Positions 8,882-16,536 of a DNA stretch of 44,280 bases are shown here, piece after piece; position 1 is the stretch's first letter, and every line of letters starts with the position of its first letter. Under the pieces are notes generated by a model, which searched no databases, was not told where the DNA came from, and saw only the letters and a list, made by a program, of their open reading frames with translations. This DNA comes from Endozoicomonadaceae bacterium (GTDB lineage Bacteria > Pseudomonadota > Gammaproteobacteria > Pseudomonadales > Endozoicomonadaceae), in contig JAAOIJ010000127.1 of the NCBI GenBank assembly GCA_015163815.1, forward strand, positions 1-44,280, given 5' to 3'. The translations under genes were made by a program, and so were the position numbers.

Positions 8882-9256
8882 ATGAATGATATGACCGTCA
8901 TATTAGAGTTTTTTTGGTTTTGGGTCGCTGGTATTTTTTTGGGTGGATTTTTATCAGCATTATTATTAGGTTGGGTTCTTAAATGGTTTAAAAACAAACC
9001 GCAAGGCGATCAAAAAATAGATCATTTAGAAGATCAGTTGATGGATTATCGAGATCAAGTCAGTCATTATTTTTTGAAAGGTAGTCAATTAATGCATGAA
9101 TTCACGGTAAATCAGCAGAAAATATCTGAACATTTAGCGCTAGGTATTGAGAAATTGACTGATTTACCCGTTGATAAACAGGGCATAACTCATCAAACGA
9201 CACCCTCATCTTCGCTATCGACTAATCGTTTTGAAGCTTATGCAAGATACCAATAA
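8882..9256 (+). CDS. zapG: YhcB/ZapG family cell-division-associated membrane protein
   Basis: The 124-residue protein has one N-terminal transmembrane segment (about residues 10-32, FFWFWVAGIFLGGFLSALLLG), then a cytoplasmic coiled-coil region with LEDQLMDYRDQVSHYFLKGS and LTDL. The YRDQVSxHF-type pattern is characteristic of the YhcB (DUF1043) family, now linked to cell division and envelope growth in Enterobacteria. A short hairpin (CTGCT with AGCAG) lies near 8798-8813 in the upstream region, and AGGATA precedes the ATG. It is convergent with trxB, with only 13 bases between the genes. Confidence 0.85.
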   Translation: MNDMTVILEFFWFWVAGIFLGGFLSALLLGWVLKWFKNKPQGDQKIDHLEDQLMDYRDQVSHYFLKGSQLMHEFTVNQQKISEHLALGIEKLTDLPVDKQGITHQTTPSSSLSTNRFEAYARYQ

Positions 9257-9269
9257 AGGATCCAATATT

Positions 9270-10226
9270 TTATAAATTATCTAAAAAACGTTCTGCATCT
9301 AAAGCTGCCATACAGCCAGTTCCTGCTGAAGTAATCGCTTGTCGATATGTTTGATCAATCACATCTCCGCAAGCAAAAACACCTGAAGTTGAGCAAGCTG
9401 TTGCATTGCCATGTATGCCACCTTTTACTATTAAATATTGATTATCCATCTCTAGTTGATTGGTAAATAAATGTGTATTAGGGGTATGCCCTATTGCAAT
9501 GAAAATACCGGTTGTTGAGATTATTTCTGTTTTATTGGTGGTAATATGTTCAAGTTTTGCACCGGTGACTTCTGAGTCATCACCCAAAACTTCTAATAGC
9601 CTATAGGATAATTTTAATGAAATAGAGCCTTGTTGTACTTTTGCCATGAGTTTATCTTGCATTATTTTTTCACCACGAAAGTGTTCTCGACGATGAACTA
9701 AAGTGACATGAGATGCGATATTGGCAAGATATAATGCTTCTTCAATAGCAGTGTTCCCTCCACCAATAACAATAACAGGCTGGTTTCTATAAAAAAAACC
9801 ATCACAAGTGGCACAAGCTGAAACACCTCGACCTTTGTATTGTGTTTCGCTAGGTAAGCCAAGATATTTAGCGCTTGCTCCTGTTGCAATAATTAAAGCG
9901 TCACAAGTATATTCTGTATCATCACCGAAACAGGTGAGAGTTTTTGAAAGATCTGTTTGTTTAATATGATCAGTAATTAAAGTTGTTCCAAAACGTTCAG
10001 CATGCATTTGCATGCGTTGCATTAATTCAGGGCCTTGAACACCCTCATGATCACCGGGCCAATTATCAACATCAGTCGTTGTAGTCAGTTGTCCTCCTGG
10101 CTCAAGCCCTGTAATTAATGTGGGTGATAAGTTAGCTCTAGAAGCATAGATAGCTGCAGTATAACCTGCAGGCCCTGACCCTAAAATAAGAAGACGATGA
10201 TGTTGTTTTTTCATAAAATAATACAT
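9270..10226 (-). CDS. trxB: Thioredoxin reductase
   Basis: This FAD enzyme uses NADPH to reduce thioredoxin. It has the N-terminal FAD site LGSGPAGYTAAIYASRA, the redox motif CATC (Cys138 and Cys141), the NADPH site IGGGNTAIEEA, and the late FAD segment GVFACGDVIDQTYRQAITSAG. At 318 residues it has normal length. The start may be the first Met or the Met at residue 5 (base 10214); neither has a good ribosome site. Confidence 0.97.
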   Translation of the reverse strand: MYYFMKKQHHRLLILGSGPAGYTAAIYASRANLSPTLITGLEPGGQLTTTTDVDNWPGDHEGVQGPELMQRMQMHAERFGTTLITDHIKQTDLSKTLTCFGDDTEYTCDALIIATGASAKYLGLPSETQYKGRGVSACATCDGFFYRNQPVIVIGGGNTAIEEALYLANIASHVTLVHRREHFRGEKIMQDKLMAKVQQGSISLKLSYRLLEVLGDDSEVTGAKLEHITTNKTEIISTTGIFIAIGHTPNTHLFTNQLEMDNQYLIVKGGIHGNATACSTSGVFACGDVIDQTYRQAITSAGTGCMAALDAERFLDNL

Positions 10227-10296
10227 TTTGATAGGTGAAAGTTGGTATGCATGATATTACTATATTGTCTATCATGTGCTGAAAAGCCTAGGCGTG

Positions 10297-10328
10297 TACA
10301 GATCTACAGATCTACAAATCTACAGATC
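10297..10328. repeat. Four tandem copies of an 8-base unit
   Basis: TACAGATC occurs four times head to tail (third copy TACAAATC) upstream of trxB. Each junction creates AGATCT, a palindrome. It is too short and has no spacers, so it is not a CRISPR. It could be a slippage tract or a regulator binding cluster for trxB. Confidence 0.85.
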
Positions 10329-10408
10329 TGTTATATTCTATAATAAAGAATGGTCGTGAATCAATCTCTTCATGATATATTCTATTTTTGATGAGCATTT
10401 AGCATCAG

Positions 10409-10441
10409 ATCAAAAAAATCAGTGAAGCTCATTATTTTGAT
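10409..10441 (-). terminator. AT-rich hairpin after the 341-aa gene
   Basis: An 11-base stem (10409-10419 with 10431-10441, one mismatch) lies just downstream of the minus-strand gene ending at 10458. The stem is nearly all A/T, so it is a weak terminator candidate. Confidence 0.3.
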
Positions 10442-10457
10442 TGAGAGATTTTATTCA

Positions 10458-11483
10458 TCATGCAGACAAGTAGAATAAATTTTCTGTCTGTTTTTGTAGA
10501 TCATATATTTTTCTTTTAATTTCTTCTGATTCTTCTGAAGAATACTGTTTTTTTGTATGTATATTAAAATTTAAAATAGGTTGTGTATTACGACCTATTT
10601 CTTCTGCTATGATTATAATGTCTTTCTCGTATAAGAATTGCATAATGTTTCTTATATTATAAATCATTTCATCTTTTATGTATGTTTTCTGTGTATTATT
10701 TGCAGAGGTATATCTGAGTTTATTGATAGTATTAATTAGGAAAATAATAAAAAAACTGTAATGAAATTCATGCTTATATTGATATAAAATGACGACAGGC
10801 AAGCAAGATAATAAGAAAAAATCAATTGTAATAAGAGATATATTAGATACTACATGGAAAAGTGACAAGAGTTTTATCGGTTTATAATATTTTTGACGTG
10901 TCTGAAAGAAAAGTCTTAAATAATCCTCGATCATATTTTCTTGAGTATCTTGAATATCTTGAATGTTTTGACTAACATACTTTTCATCATTGTTATGATG
11001 TAGTTGTATTTGTGATGTCAATTTGCATTGGTAGGCGCGATTAAACTTCTGTAAAAGTTTTTCTATGAGATCCCATAGGTAATGCGTTAAAAATGGAATA
11101 GAAAAACTATAACAATGAATTTCTTGATAATTCGATTTTGGTAATAGTATGTGTAAAACTGGAATGAATTGAATAGATCGATATACAATCGTGCAGCATA
11201 TAAATCCTAGGGAAATCGTGAGAGGCAGTAGTTTATTGCAAAGGTTTATAGGAGATAATGTATTTTTGATTATAGAACAAGTCCGATGGCTGAATGTAGG
11301 CGTGGGCCTCAACGGTTTTTTTTCAAAATTCAATACACTTCTTTCTGGTAGTCTAGCGTTGTTATTCTGTAGCGATCTATGAGGATTATTGACAGAGCTT
11401 GCTTGTACAGACTCTGGTTGTAACAATCTCTGAAATATACGATCCTGATAATCAGGCTGTTGATTTCTTACTGGATATTTCAT
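10458..11483 (-). CDS. Membrane protein of unknown function (accessory, effector candidate)
   Basis: I do not recognise this 341-residue protein. It has a polar N-terminal 75 residues rich in Gln, Asn, Arg and Ser, then hydrophobic segments at about 84-115 (LLPLTISLGFICCTIVYRSI) and about 205-255 (two or three helices around FFLLSCLPVVILYQY and YSFFIIFLINTI), and a charged C-terminal region ending near KRKIYDLQKQTENL. A strong purine-rich ribosome site (AGGGGGTGA) precedes the ATG, which supports a real gene. It sits alone in a gene-poor patch next to a decayed gene and an IS30 remnant. A secreted membrane-targeted effector is possible but is only inferred from context. Confidence 0.6.
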   Translation of the reverse strand: MKYPVRNQQPDYQDRIFQRLLQPESVQASSVNNPHRSLQNNNARLPERSVLNFEKKPLRPTPTFSHRTCSIIKNTLSPINLCNKLLPLTISLGFICCTIVYRSIQFIPVLHILLPKSNYQEIHCYSFSIPFLTHYLWDLIEKLLQKFNRAYQCKLTSQIQLHHNNDEKYVSQNIQDIQDTQENMIEDYLRLFFQTRQKYYKPIKLLSLFHVVSNISLITIDFFLLSCLPVVILYQYKHEFHYSFFIIFLINTINKLRYTSANNTQKTYIKDEMIYNIRNIMQFLYEKDIIIIAEEIGRNTQPILNFNIHTKKQYSSEESEEIKRKIYDLQKQTENLFYLSA

Positions 11484-12055
11484 GTATCACCCCCTTGTAA
11501 CTATTGATTAATAAATATAATGTATTTTTTCTCATGCAATATGCGATTGAATCCATCAAACAATGCTTTCAATTATTTTGTATGTTTGTGAGAAGGTATG
11601 ACAATATATATGATGCAATAGTTCCATAAAATGAGATAATAAAGCATGACTGAAATGTATTATTTGATCTGTTTGATGTTAAAAATACAATTTAATCTAT
11701 ATTATTCAATTATATGGAGTGTAATCTTGTTGTATAAGCCTATGCTAGGTATGCATAGTTTTTTATCTTTGAATACAGTGTCATCACTTGATTGAAACAG
11801 GAGGTTAAGATGATATCGCCATATCATGTCATAGAAAATCAATAGGCATGATTCAATATCATCTTAATTATAGCCGCTATGACATGTCGATCATTTTTCT
11901 ATTGATGACATTGATTTTTTTCATAATGATTTGTATTTTTTCCCAAAGAATATCAGTTACAAAATGTCTAATTATAAGTCATCATTCTTTTTTACAAAAA
12001 AAGCGTGTCGTGTATTTTAAAATAAAAAGCAACCTATAAATGATTTTCAGATTGA
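11484..12055. other. Gene-poor stretch with an orphan translation start
   Basis: No intact gene is visible in these 572 bases. At 11802-11812 a textbook ribosome site (CAGGAGGT) precedes an ATG at 11810, but the frame closes after 11 codons. This looks like the surviving start of a lost gene. A 63-codon open frame at 11848-12039 encodes a hydrophobic stretch but has no ribosome site. Confidence 0.5.
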
Positions 12056-12415
12056 AGATGCGCTCTAAAAATAATCTTGTATACCGATAGTAAGCATAGC
12101 ACCACTTTACAAGCCTGTGTAGAAGAAAATCAAACAGAGATCCTTTAAGAAATACTCACTTGGCCAGAACGATTACAGTTAAACTTTGCAGAAAAAATGA
12201 TAGTTCATAATTGGTTTGACTTTATCAATAAAGATAACAAAACGAGACTACAGTATACAATGCGTGAAAAGCATGATTATGCAAATTGTATTTTAAAAAC
12301 ATTTAAAATTCAGTTAGATACAGATATGAAGGATTCCATAAGAAGAAAAAGGAAACATGCATCATCAACACAAAGCAATTTAATGCCTACTCAAAAAAAG
12401 AGGCGTATTTCATGA
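12056..12415 (+). pseudogene. Decayed gene remnant with basic, NLS-like C-terminus
   Basis: A single frame runs from 12056 to 12415 and is broken only by a TAA at 12146-12148. The part before the stop reads TTLQACVEENQTEIL, and it resumes as EILTWPERLQLNFAEKM and continues through 72 more codons. The end carries two basic clusters, RRKRK and PTQKKRRIS, which resemble nuclear localisation signals. No start codon with a ribosome site fits; the strong one at 11810 is in the same frame but stops separate them. I read it as the 3' half of a lost accessory gene of unknown function. Confidence 0.4.
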
Positions 12416-12711
12416 AACAATAAAGATCAATCGAATAGTCAATTGGTTTCGACTGATATAGAAGATTGGCATACACCTACATTTTCTTCCTGTTCTATTC
12501 TGTAATCAATATAAGAATAATCTTTTCATAAAATCACAGTCATTCAATATATGCTTGTATAGCATTGCTAACTCATTATCACGGTTTTCTGAACATGATT
12601 AATCATCTTCAATCATTATCAGTAAAATATAGCACAATAAATCGACGTGAAGAGTTAGGTGTCCACGATTTTTCCAAATAACACCATTTTGGATCAGATA
12701 TTTCATGATGC

Positions 12712-13460
12712 CTTCTCAAGTGTGAAGTGCAACAGTAAGGCGTTTTCTATAGCCAAAAAAAGCAGTCAAATGCTAATAATTCGTATCACTTCTTTTTATC
12801 AATAAAAGAAGGAAAATAACATGGCTTATCAACACCTGGCTGCAGAAGAAAGATCTCAAATTTACATCTTATTGTCAAAGCATTATTCTATTCATGCAAT
12901 AGGAAAGGTATTGAAAAGATCTCCTTCTACGATTTCAAGAGAGATTCTACGTAATACTAAAGGGAGGCAATATGATGATCAACAAGCGCATCAATTAGCA
13001 AAAGAAAGGCGATTAAAAGCAAGCAGAAAACCTTATAAAATGCTTTCTAGCATGATGAAATATATTGATATTTTGATCAAAAAAAATGGAGTCTTGCTCA
13101 AATTTCAGGGCGATTGAGGTTAGCTAATAGATAGATTGGTCATGAAGCGATTTATCAATATATTAAGAAACAAAGAGTACTAGGATCTGGCGTGAAGTCT
13201 TATCTAAAGCATTGAAAATAAAATGTTATTTTTATAAACCTTATGTTTCTTGGGATAGAGGTTTAAATGAACATACCAATGGATTATCTCGTCAATATCT
13301 GCCAAAGAAAACAGAGTTGATAGGCATAGAAGATGATGAGATTGTAGCGATTCAAAAAGCACTCAATAATAGACCTAGAAAAGTGTTAAACTATCGAACA
13401 CCTAACGAAATTATGCGAGGCATAGAAAAACCTTTAGGTATTGCACTTCATGGTTGAATG
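12712..13460 (+). mobile_element. IS30-family element, internally deleted (copy 1)
   Basis: The left end reads CTTCTCAAGTGTGAAGTGC followed by AACAGTAAGGC. The right end lies at TTGCACTTCATGGTTGAATG, whose complement shares TGAAGTGCAAC with the left end. The right inverted repeat therefore overlaps the 3' end of the transposase gene. The element is flanked by gene-poor DNA on the left and touches the tkt stop codon region on the right (33 bases away). Confidence 0.8.
12821..13457 (+). pseudogene. IS30-family transposase, deleted in the middle
   Basis: The N-terminal part (98 codons from ATG 12821, MAYQHLAAEERSQIYILLSK) carries the IS30 helix-turn-helix, including KVLKRSPSTISREILRN. The frame then breaks at 13115. 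A short IS30-like stretch (GHEAIYQYIKKQRVLGSG) follows, and a deletion near 13190 removes the first catalytic aspartates. The last part (13212-13457) retains the C-terminal integrase region with RPRKVLNYRTPNEIMRGIEK. It cannot be an active transposase. Confidence 0.85.
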
Positions 13461-13492
13461 AGCTTTTAAGATAGATCTCATGGATAGCAACA

Positions 13493-15502
13493 TCATGTTT
13501 TTTTTAGTACTTGATGACTGATATTGATGATATTCTCTACTGAGAATCCAAATATATCAAATAACTGTTTTGCAGGTGCAGAGGCGCCAAAAGTATGCAT
13601 TCCGATTATTTGACCTGATAATCCAACATATTTATACCAAAAATCTTGATGTGCAGCTTCAATTGCAATACGATTTGTGATTGATGCAGGTAGTACGCTA
13701 TCTTGATATGCTTTCGATTGTTGATCAAATAGTGTGTTACAAGGCATTGAAACGACTCGAACAGCATAACCTTCTTGTGTTAATATTGCTTGAGCTTGAG
13801 TCGCTAAATGGACTTCAGATCCTGTCGCAATTAAAATTAATTCTGGTGTTTTTTCAGATTCAATTAAAATGTACGCACCTTGCTCAATGCTGGTTAATTG
13901 CTCTGAATGTTTAGGTATAGCCGGTAATTTTTGACGTGATAATACTAATGCAGACGGACCTTTTTGATGTTGTAACGCATGTTTCCAAGCGACAGCTGTT
14001 TCTATATGATCACAAGGTCTCCAGGTATGTAATCCTGGTGTCATACGTAAAGCTGCTAGTTGTTCTATTGGTTGATGTGTAGGCCCGTCTTCTCCTAATC
14101 CAATTGAATCATGTGTATAAATATAAATGAGATGTAATTTCATTAAAGCTGACATACGGACTGCATTCCGAGCATAGTCAGTAAAGACTAAAAAAGTTCC
14201 GATGTAAGGAATAAAACCGCCATGTAAGGCAACCCCATTCGCGATTGCTGTCATACCAAATTCACGGACACCATAGAATAAATAATTATCATGTGCAGTC
14301 ATTTGATGGCTATTCATAGGTGTTGCATTTTTCCATAATGTCAAATTAGAACCTGTTAAATCTGCAGAACCACCGATTAATTCTGGTATGTGAGGTGCAT
14401 AAGCGTCTAAAGCTTTTTGTGACGATTGACGTGAAGCTAAATCTTGTAAGTTTTCCTGACAAGATTTGATGTATTGAGAGGCTTTATTCGAAAAATCTTC
14501 TGGCAATGATTGATTCAACCGTCTTTTCAGTTCTTGCGCTAATTCAGGATATGCTGATTGATAGTGCTGCCATTGTTGTTCCCAGTTCTTTTCAAGTATC
14601 GTGCCTTTTTCTTGAGCATTCCAGGATTCCGCGATAGATTCAGGTATATCAAAGGGTGAAGAAGACCAATTTAATTTTTTTCTAACTAACTGAATTTCAT
14701 GATCTCCAAGGGGTGCACCATGACAAGCTGCAGTTCCTGCTTTATTAGGAGAGCCAAATCCAATGATTGTTTTACAGGGAATTAATGAAGGTTGATCAGA
14801 ACATGCGATCGCTTGTTCTATTGCTTGGGTGATAGCGACAGGATCATGCCCGTCAATTGTTGGTAATACTTGCCAGCCATAAGATTCAAAGCGTTTGGTT
14901 GTATCATCCGTAAACCATTGATGCACTTTACCATCAATAGAAATACCATTATCATCATAAAAAGTAATTAATTTGCCAAGTTTCCATGTCCCTGCCAAAG
15001 AGGCTGCTTCATGTGAAATGCCTTCCATCATGCAGCCATCACCTAAAAAAACATATGTTTTATGATCAATAATAGTATCATTGTCTTGATTAAAGCGAGT
15101 TGCTAATAATTTTTCAGCAAGGGCCATCCCAATACCATTAGCCAATCCTTGTCCCAGAGGGCCTGTTGTTGTTTCAATGCCTGGTGTCTCTCCTAATTCA
15201 GGATGTCCTGGCGTAATAGCCTGTAATTGACGAAATTGTTTTAAATCATCTAAACTAACTTGATAACCTGTTAAATGAAGTAGAGCATAAATAAGCATTG
15301 ATCCATGCCCATTAGATAAAATAAATCGATCTCTATTGTACCAATTCGGGTTATTAGGATTATGCTTTAAATAATCATGCCATAAAACTTCAGCAATATC
15401 TGCCATTCCCATGGGGGCGCCAGGATGTCCTGAATTAGCTTTTTGTATTGCATCGATGCTGAGCATTCGAATCGCATTTGCACGGTCTATGCGAGATATC
15501 AT
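13493..15502 (-). CDS. tkt: Transketolase
   Basis: This thiamine-diphosphate enzyme moves two-carbon units between sugar phosphates in the pentose phosphate pathway. At 669 residues it is close to the usual 660-670. Landmarks are ANAIRMLSIDAIQKANSGHP near the N-terminus, ThDP-binding GDGCMMEG, DDNGISIDG, and the central DGPTHQPIEQLAALR. It lies downstream of rppH on the same strand after a 107-base gap. The IS30 remnant ends right behind its stop, so the native terminator has probably been lost. Confidence 0.97.
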   Translation of the reverse strand: MISRIDRANAIRMLSIDAIQKANSGHPGAPMGMADIAEVLWHDYLKHNPNNPNWYNRDRFILSNGHGSMLIYALLHLTGYQVSLDDLKQFRQLQAITPGHPELGETPGIETTTGPLGQGLANGIGMALAEKLLATRFNQDNDTIIDHKTYVFLGDGCMMEGISHEAASLAGTWKLGKLITFYDDNGISIDGKVHQWFTDDTTKRFESYGWQVLPTIDGHDPVAITQAIEQAIACSDQPSLIPCKTIIGFGSPNKAGTAACHGAPLGDHEIQLVRKKLNWSSSPFDIPESIAESWNAQEKGTILEKNWEQQWQHYQSAYPELAQELKRRLNQSLPEDFSNKASQYIKSCQENLQDLASRQSSQKALDAYAPHIPELIGGSADLTGSNLTLWKNATPMNSHQMTAHDNYLFYGVREFGMTAIANGVALHGGFIPYIGTFLVFTDYARNAVRMSALMKLHLIYIYTHDSIGLGEDGPTHQPIEQLAALRMTPGLHTWRPCDHIETAVAWKHALQHQKGPSALVLSRQKLPAIPKHSEQLTSIEQGAYILIESEKTPELILIATGSEVHLATQAQAILTQEGYAVRVVSMPCNTLFDQQSKAYQDSVLPASITNRIAIEAAHQDFWYKYVGLSGQIIGMHTFGASAPAKQLFDIFGFSVENIINISHQVLKKT

Positions 15503-15609
15503 AGCTAAATTAACTCCGGTATATACCTAATTTAGAGAGGGTTATATCTGTCATTACTGTATTCATAGTTTGGTGATTTGATAGGTTGGTGTCCATTGTA
15601 CAATGGGTA

Positions 15610-16128
15610 TCAATTATGTTTTTGTATTGTATCATGAACATTCAAATTACGTTGAAAATTAATCCAGCTTGTTGAAAAAAAGGTTAATGCTTTACGATAT
15701 ACAGCTTGTTTAAAAAGAACAATTCTTCTTATAGGGTACCAGTAGCTAACCCATGTAAATTCATCAAATTCTGGTTTGTGATTTGCATTTAAATTGATCG
15801 CTGTTTCTGGGCTGATGAGATGAAGCAGAAACCATTTTTGTTTTTGACCAATACAAATGGGATGATTGTTCTGTCTAATGAGATGTTTAGGTAATTTATA
15901 GTGAAGCCAGTGGTTTGTTTGATCAATGATGCTGACTTGTGTTTTGTGTAAACCTGTTTCTTCATATAATTCTCGAAACATAGCAGATTCAATGTGTTCA
16001 TTTTCTTGAATACCGCCTTGTGGAAATTGCCATCCAGATTGTTTAGCTCGCTTAGCCCAAAAAACGTGCCCAGTATTATTCATTAAAATGATACCTACAT
16101 TTGCTCTGAAGCTGTGTTTATCAAGCAC
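15610..16128 (-). CDS. rppH: RNA pyrophosphohydrolase
   Basis: This Nudix hydrolase removes pyrophosphate from the 5' end of triphosphorylated mRNA and so starts 5'-dependent decay. The Nudix box is complete: GGIQENEHIESAMFRELYEE then TGL. The preceding WAKRAKQSGWQFPQGG matches the RppH subgroup rather than other Nudix enzymes. Its 172 residues match the family (E. coli about 176). The upstream 47 bases are followed by a MITE insertion, which may lie between this gene and its promoter. Confidence 0.95.
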   Translation of the reverse strand: MLDKHSFRANVGIILMNNTGHVFWAKRAKQSGWQFPQGGIQENEHIESAMFRELYEETGLHKTQVSIIDQTNHWLHYKLPKHLIRQNNHPICIGQKQKWFLLHLISPETAINLNANHKPEFDEFTWVSYWYPIRRIVLFKQAVYRKALTFFSTSWINFQRNLNVHDTIQKHN

Positions 16129-16170
16129 TGATTATTCCCTCAAATGAATCATGGATATCGATTATCTAAT

Positions 16171-16319
16171 ATATTGAGACCTTTGCAATAAGCAGTTCAA
16201 TGAATAATTTATGTATTTTTTTATTCAAACAACACATAAATTACTTCATTTTTTAAACTATTTTAATAAAAAAGATCATATCAGGAGTCTTTGTTATCTT
16301 ATTGCAAAGATCTCATATT
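16171..16319. mobile_element. MITE-like element, copy 1, with 5-base target duplication
   Basis: A 139-base non-coding element spans 16176-16314. It begins GAGACCTTTGCAATAAG and ends with its reverse complement (16 of 17 bases). ATATT flanks it on both sides (16171-16175, 16315-16319) as a target duplication. A second copy at 34306-34444 differs at only four positions. An internal 10-base inverted repeat (TAATTTATGT with ACATAAATTA) can form a hairpin. It lies between rppH and the divergent sufS-sufE gene. Confidence 0.88.
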
Positions 16320-16536
16320 ATATCGTCAATTTTTAAGAAAGGCATGTTTTAATGTATCATTATTTTGTGTTTTTATCAGCTCATTGTATGCATTTTATCA
16401 ATTTATTTTTAATTTTTGTTATTTGGTCTGCTCGTTTTCTTCAAATCCTGCTAGTATTGTATATCTTGATATCAACCAATGCAGACTTGAAGTAAGGTCA
16501 ATAAGAGATACATGATATGTTCAGTGGATTATTAAT

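Noticed and set aside
10297..10328. Possible CRISPR array
   Set aside because: Units are 8 bases and directly adjacent, with no spacers and no cas genes in the window.
11848..12039. 63-codon frame with a hydrophobic segment
   Set aside because: No ribosome site and in a different frame from the nearby remnant; probably chance.
16291..16515. 74-codon frame upstream of sufS-sufE
   Set aside because: It starts inside the MITE end, has no ribosome site and resembles no family; hydrophobicity is expected from AT-rich DNA.
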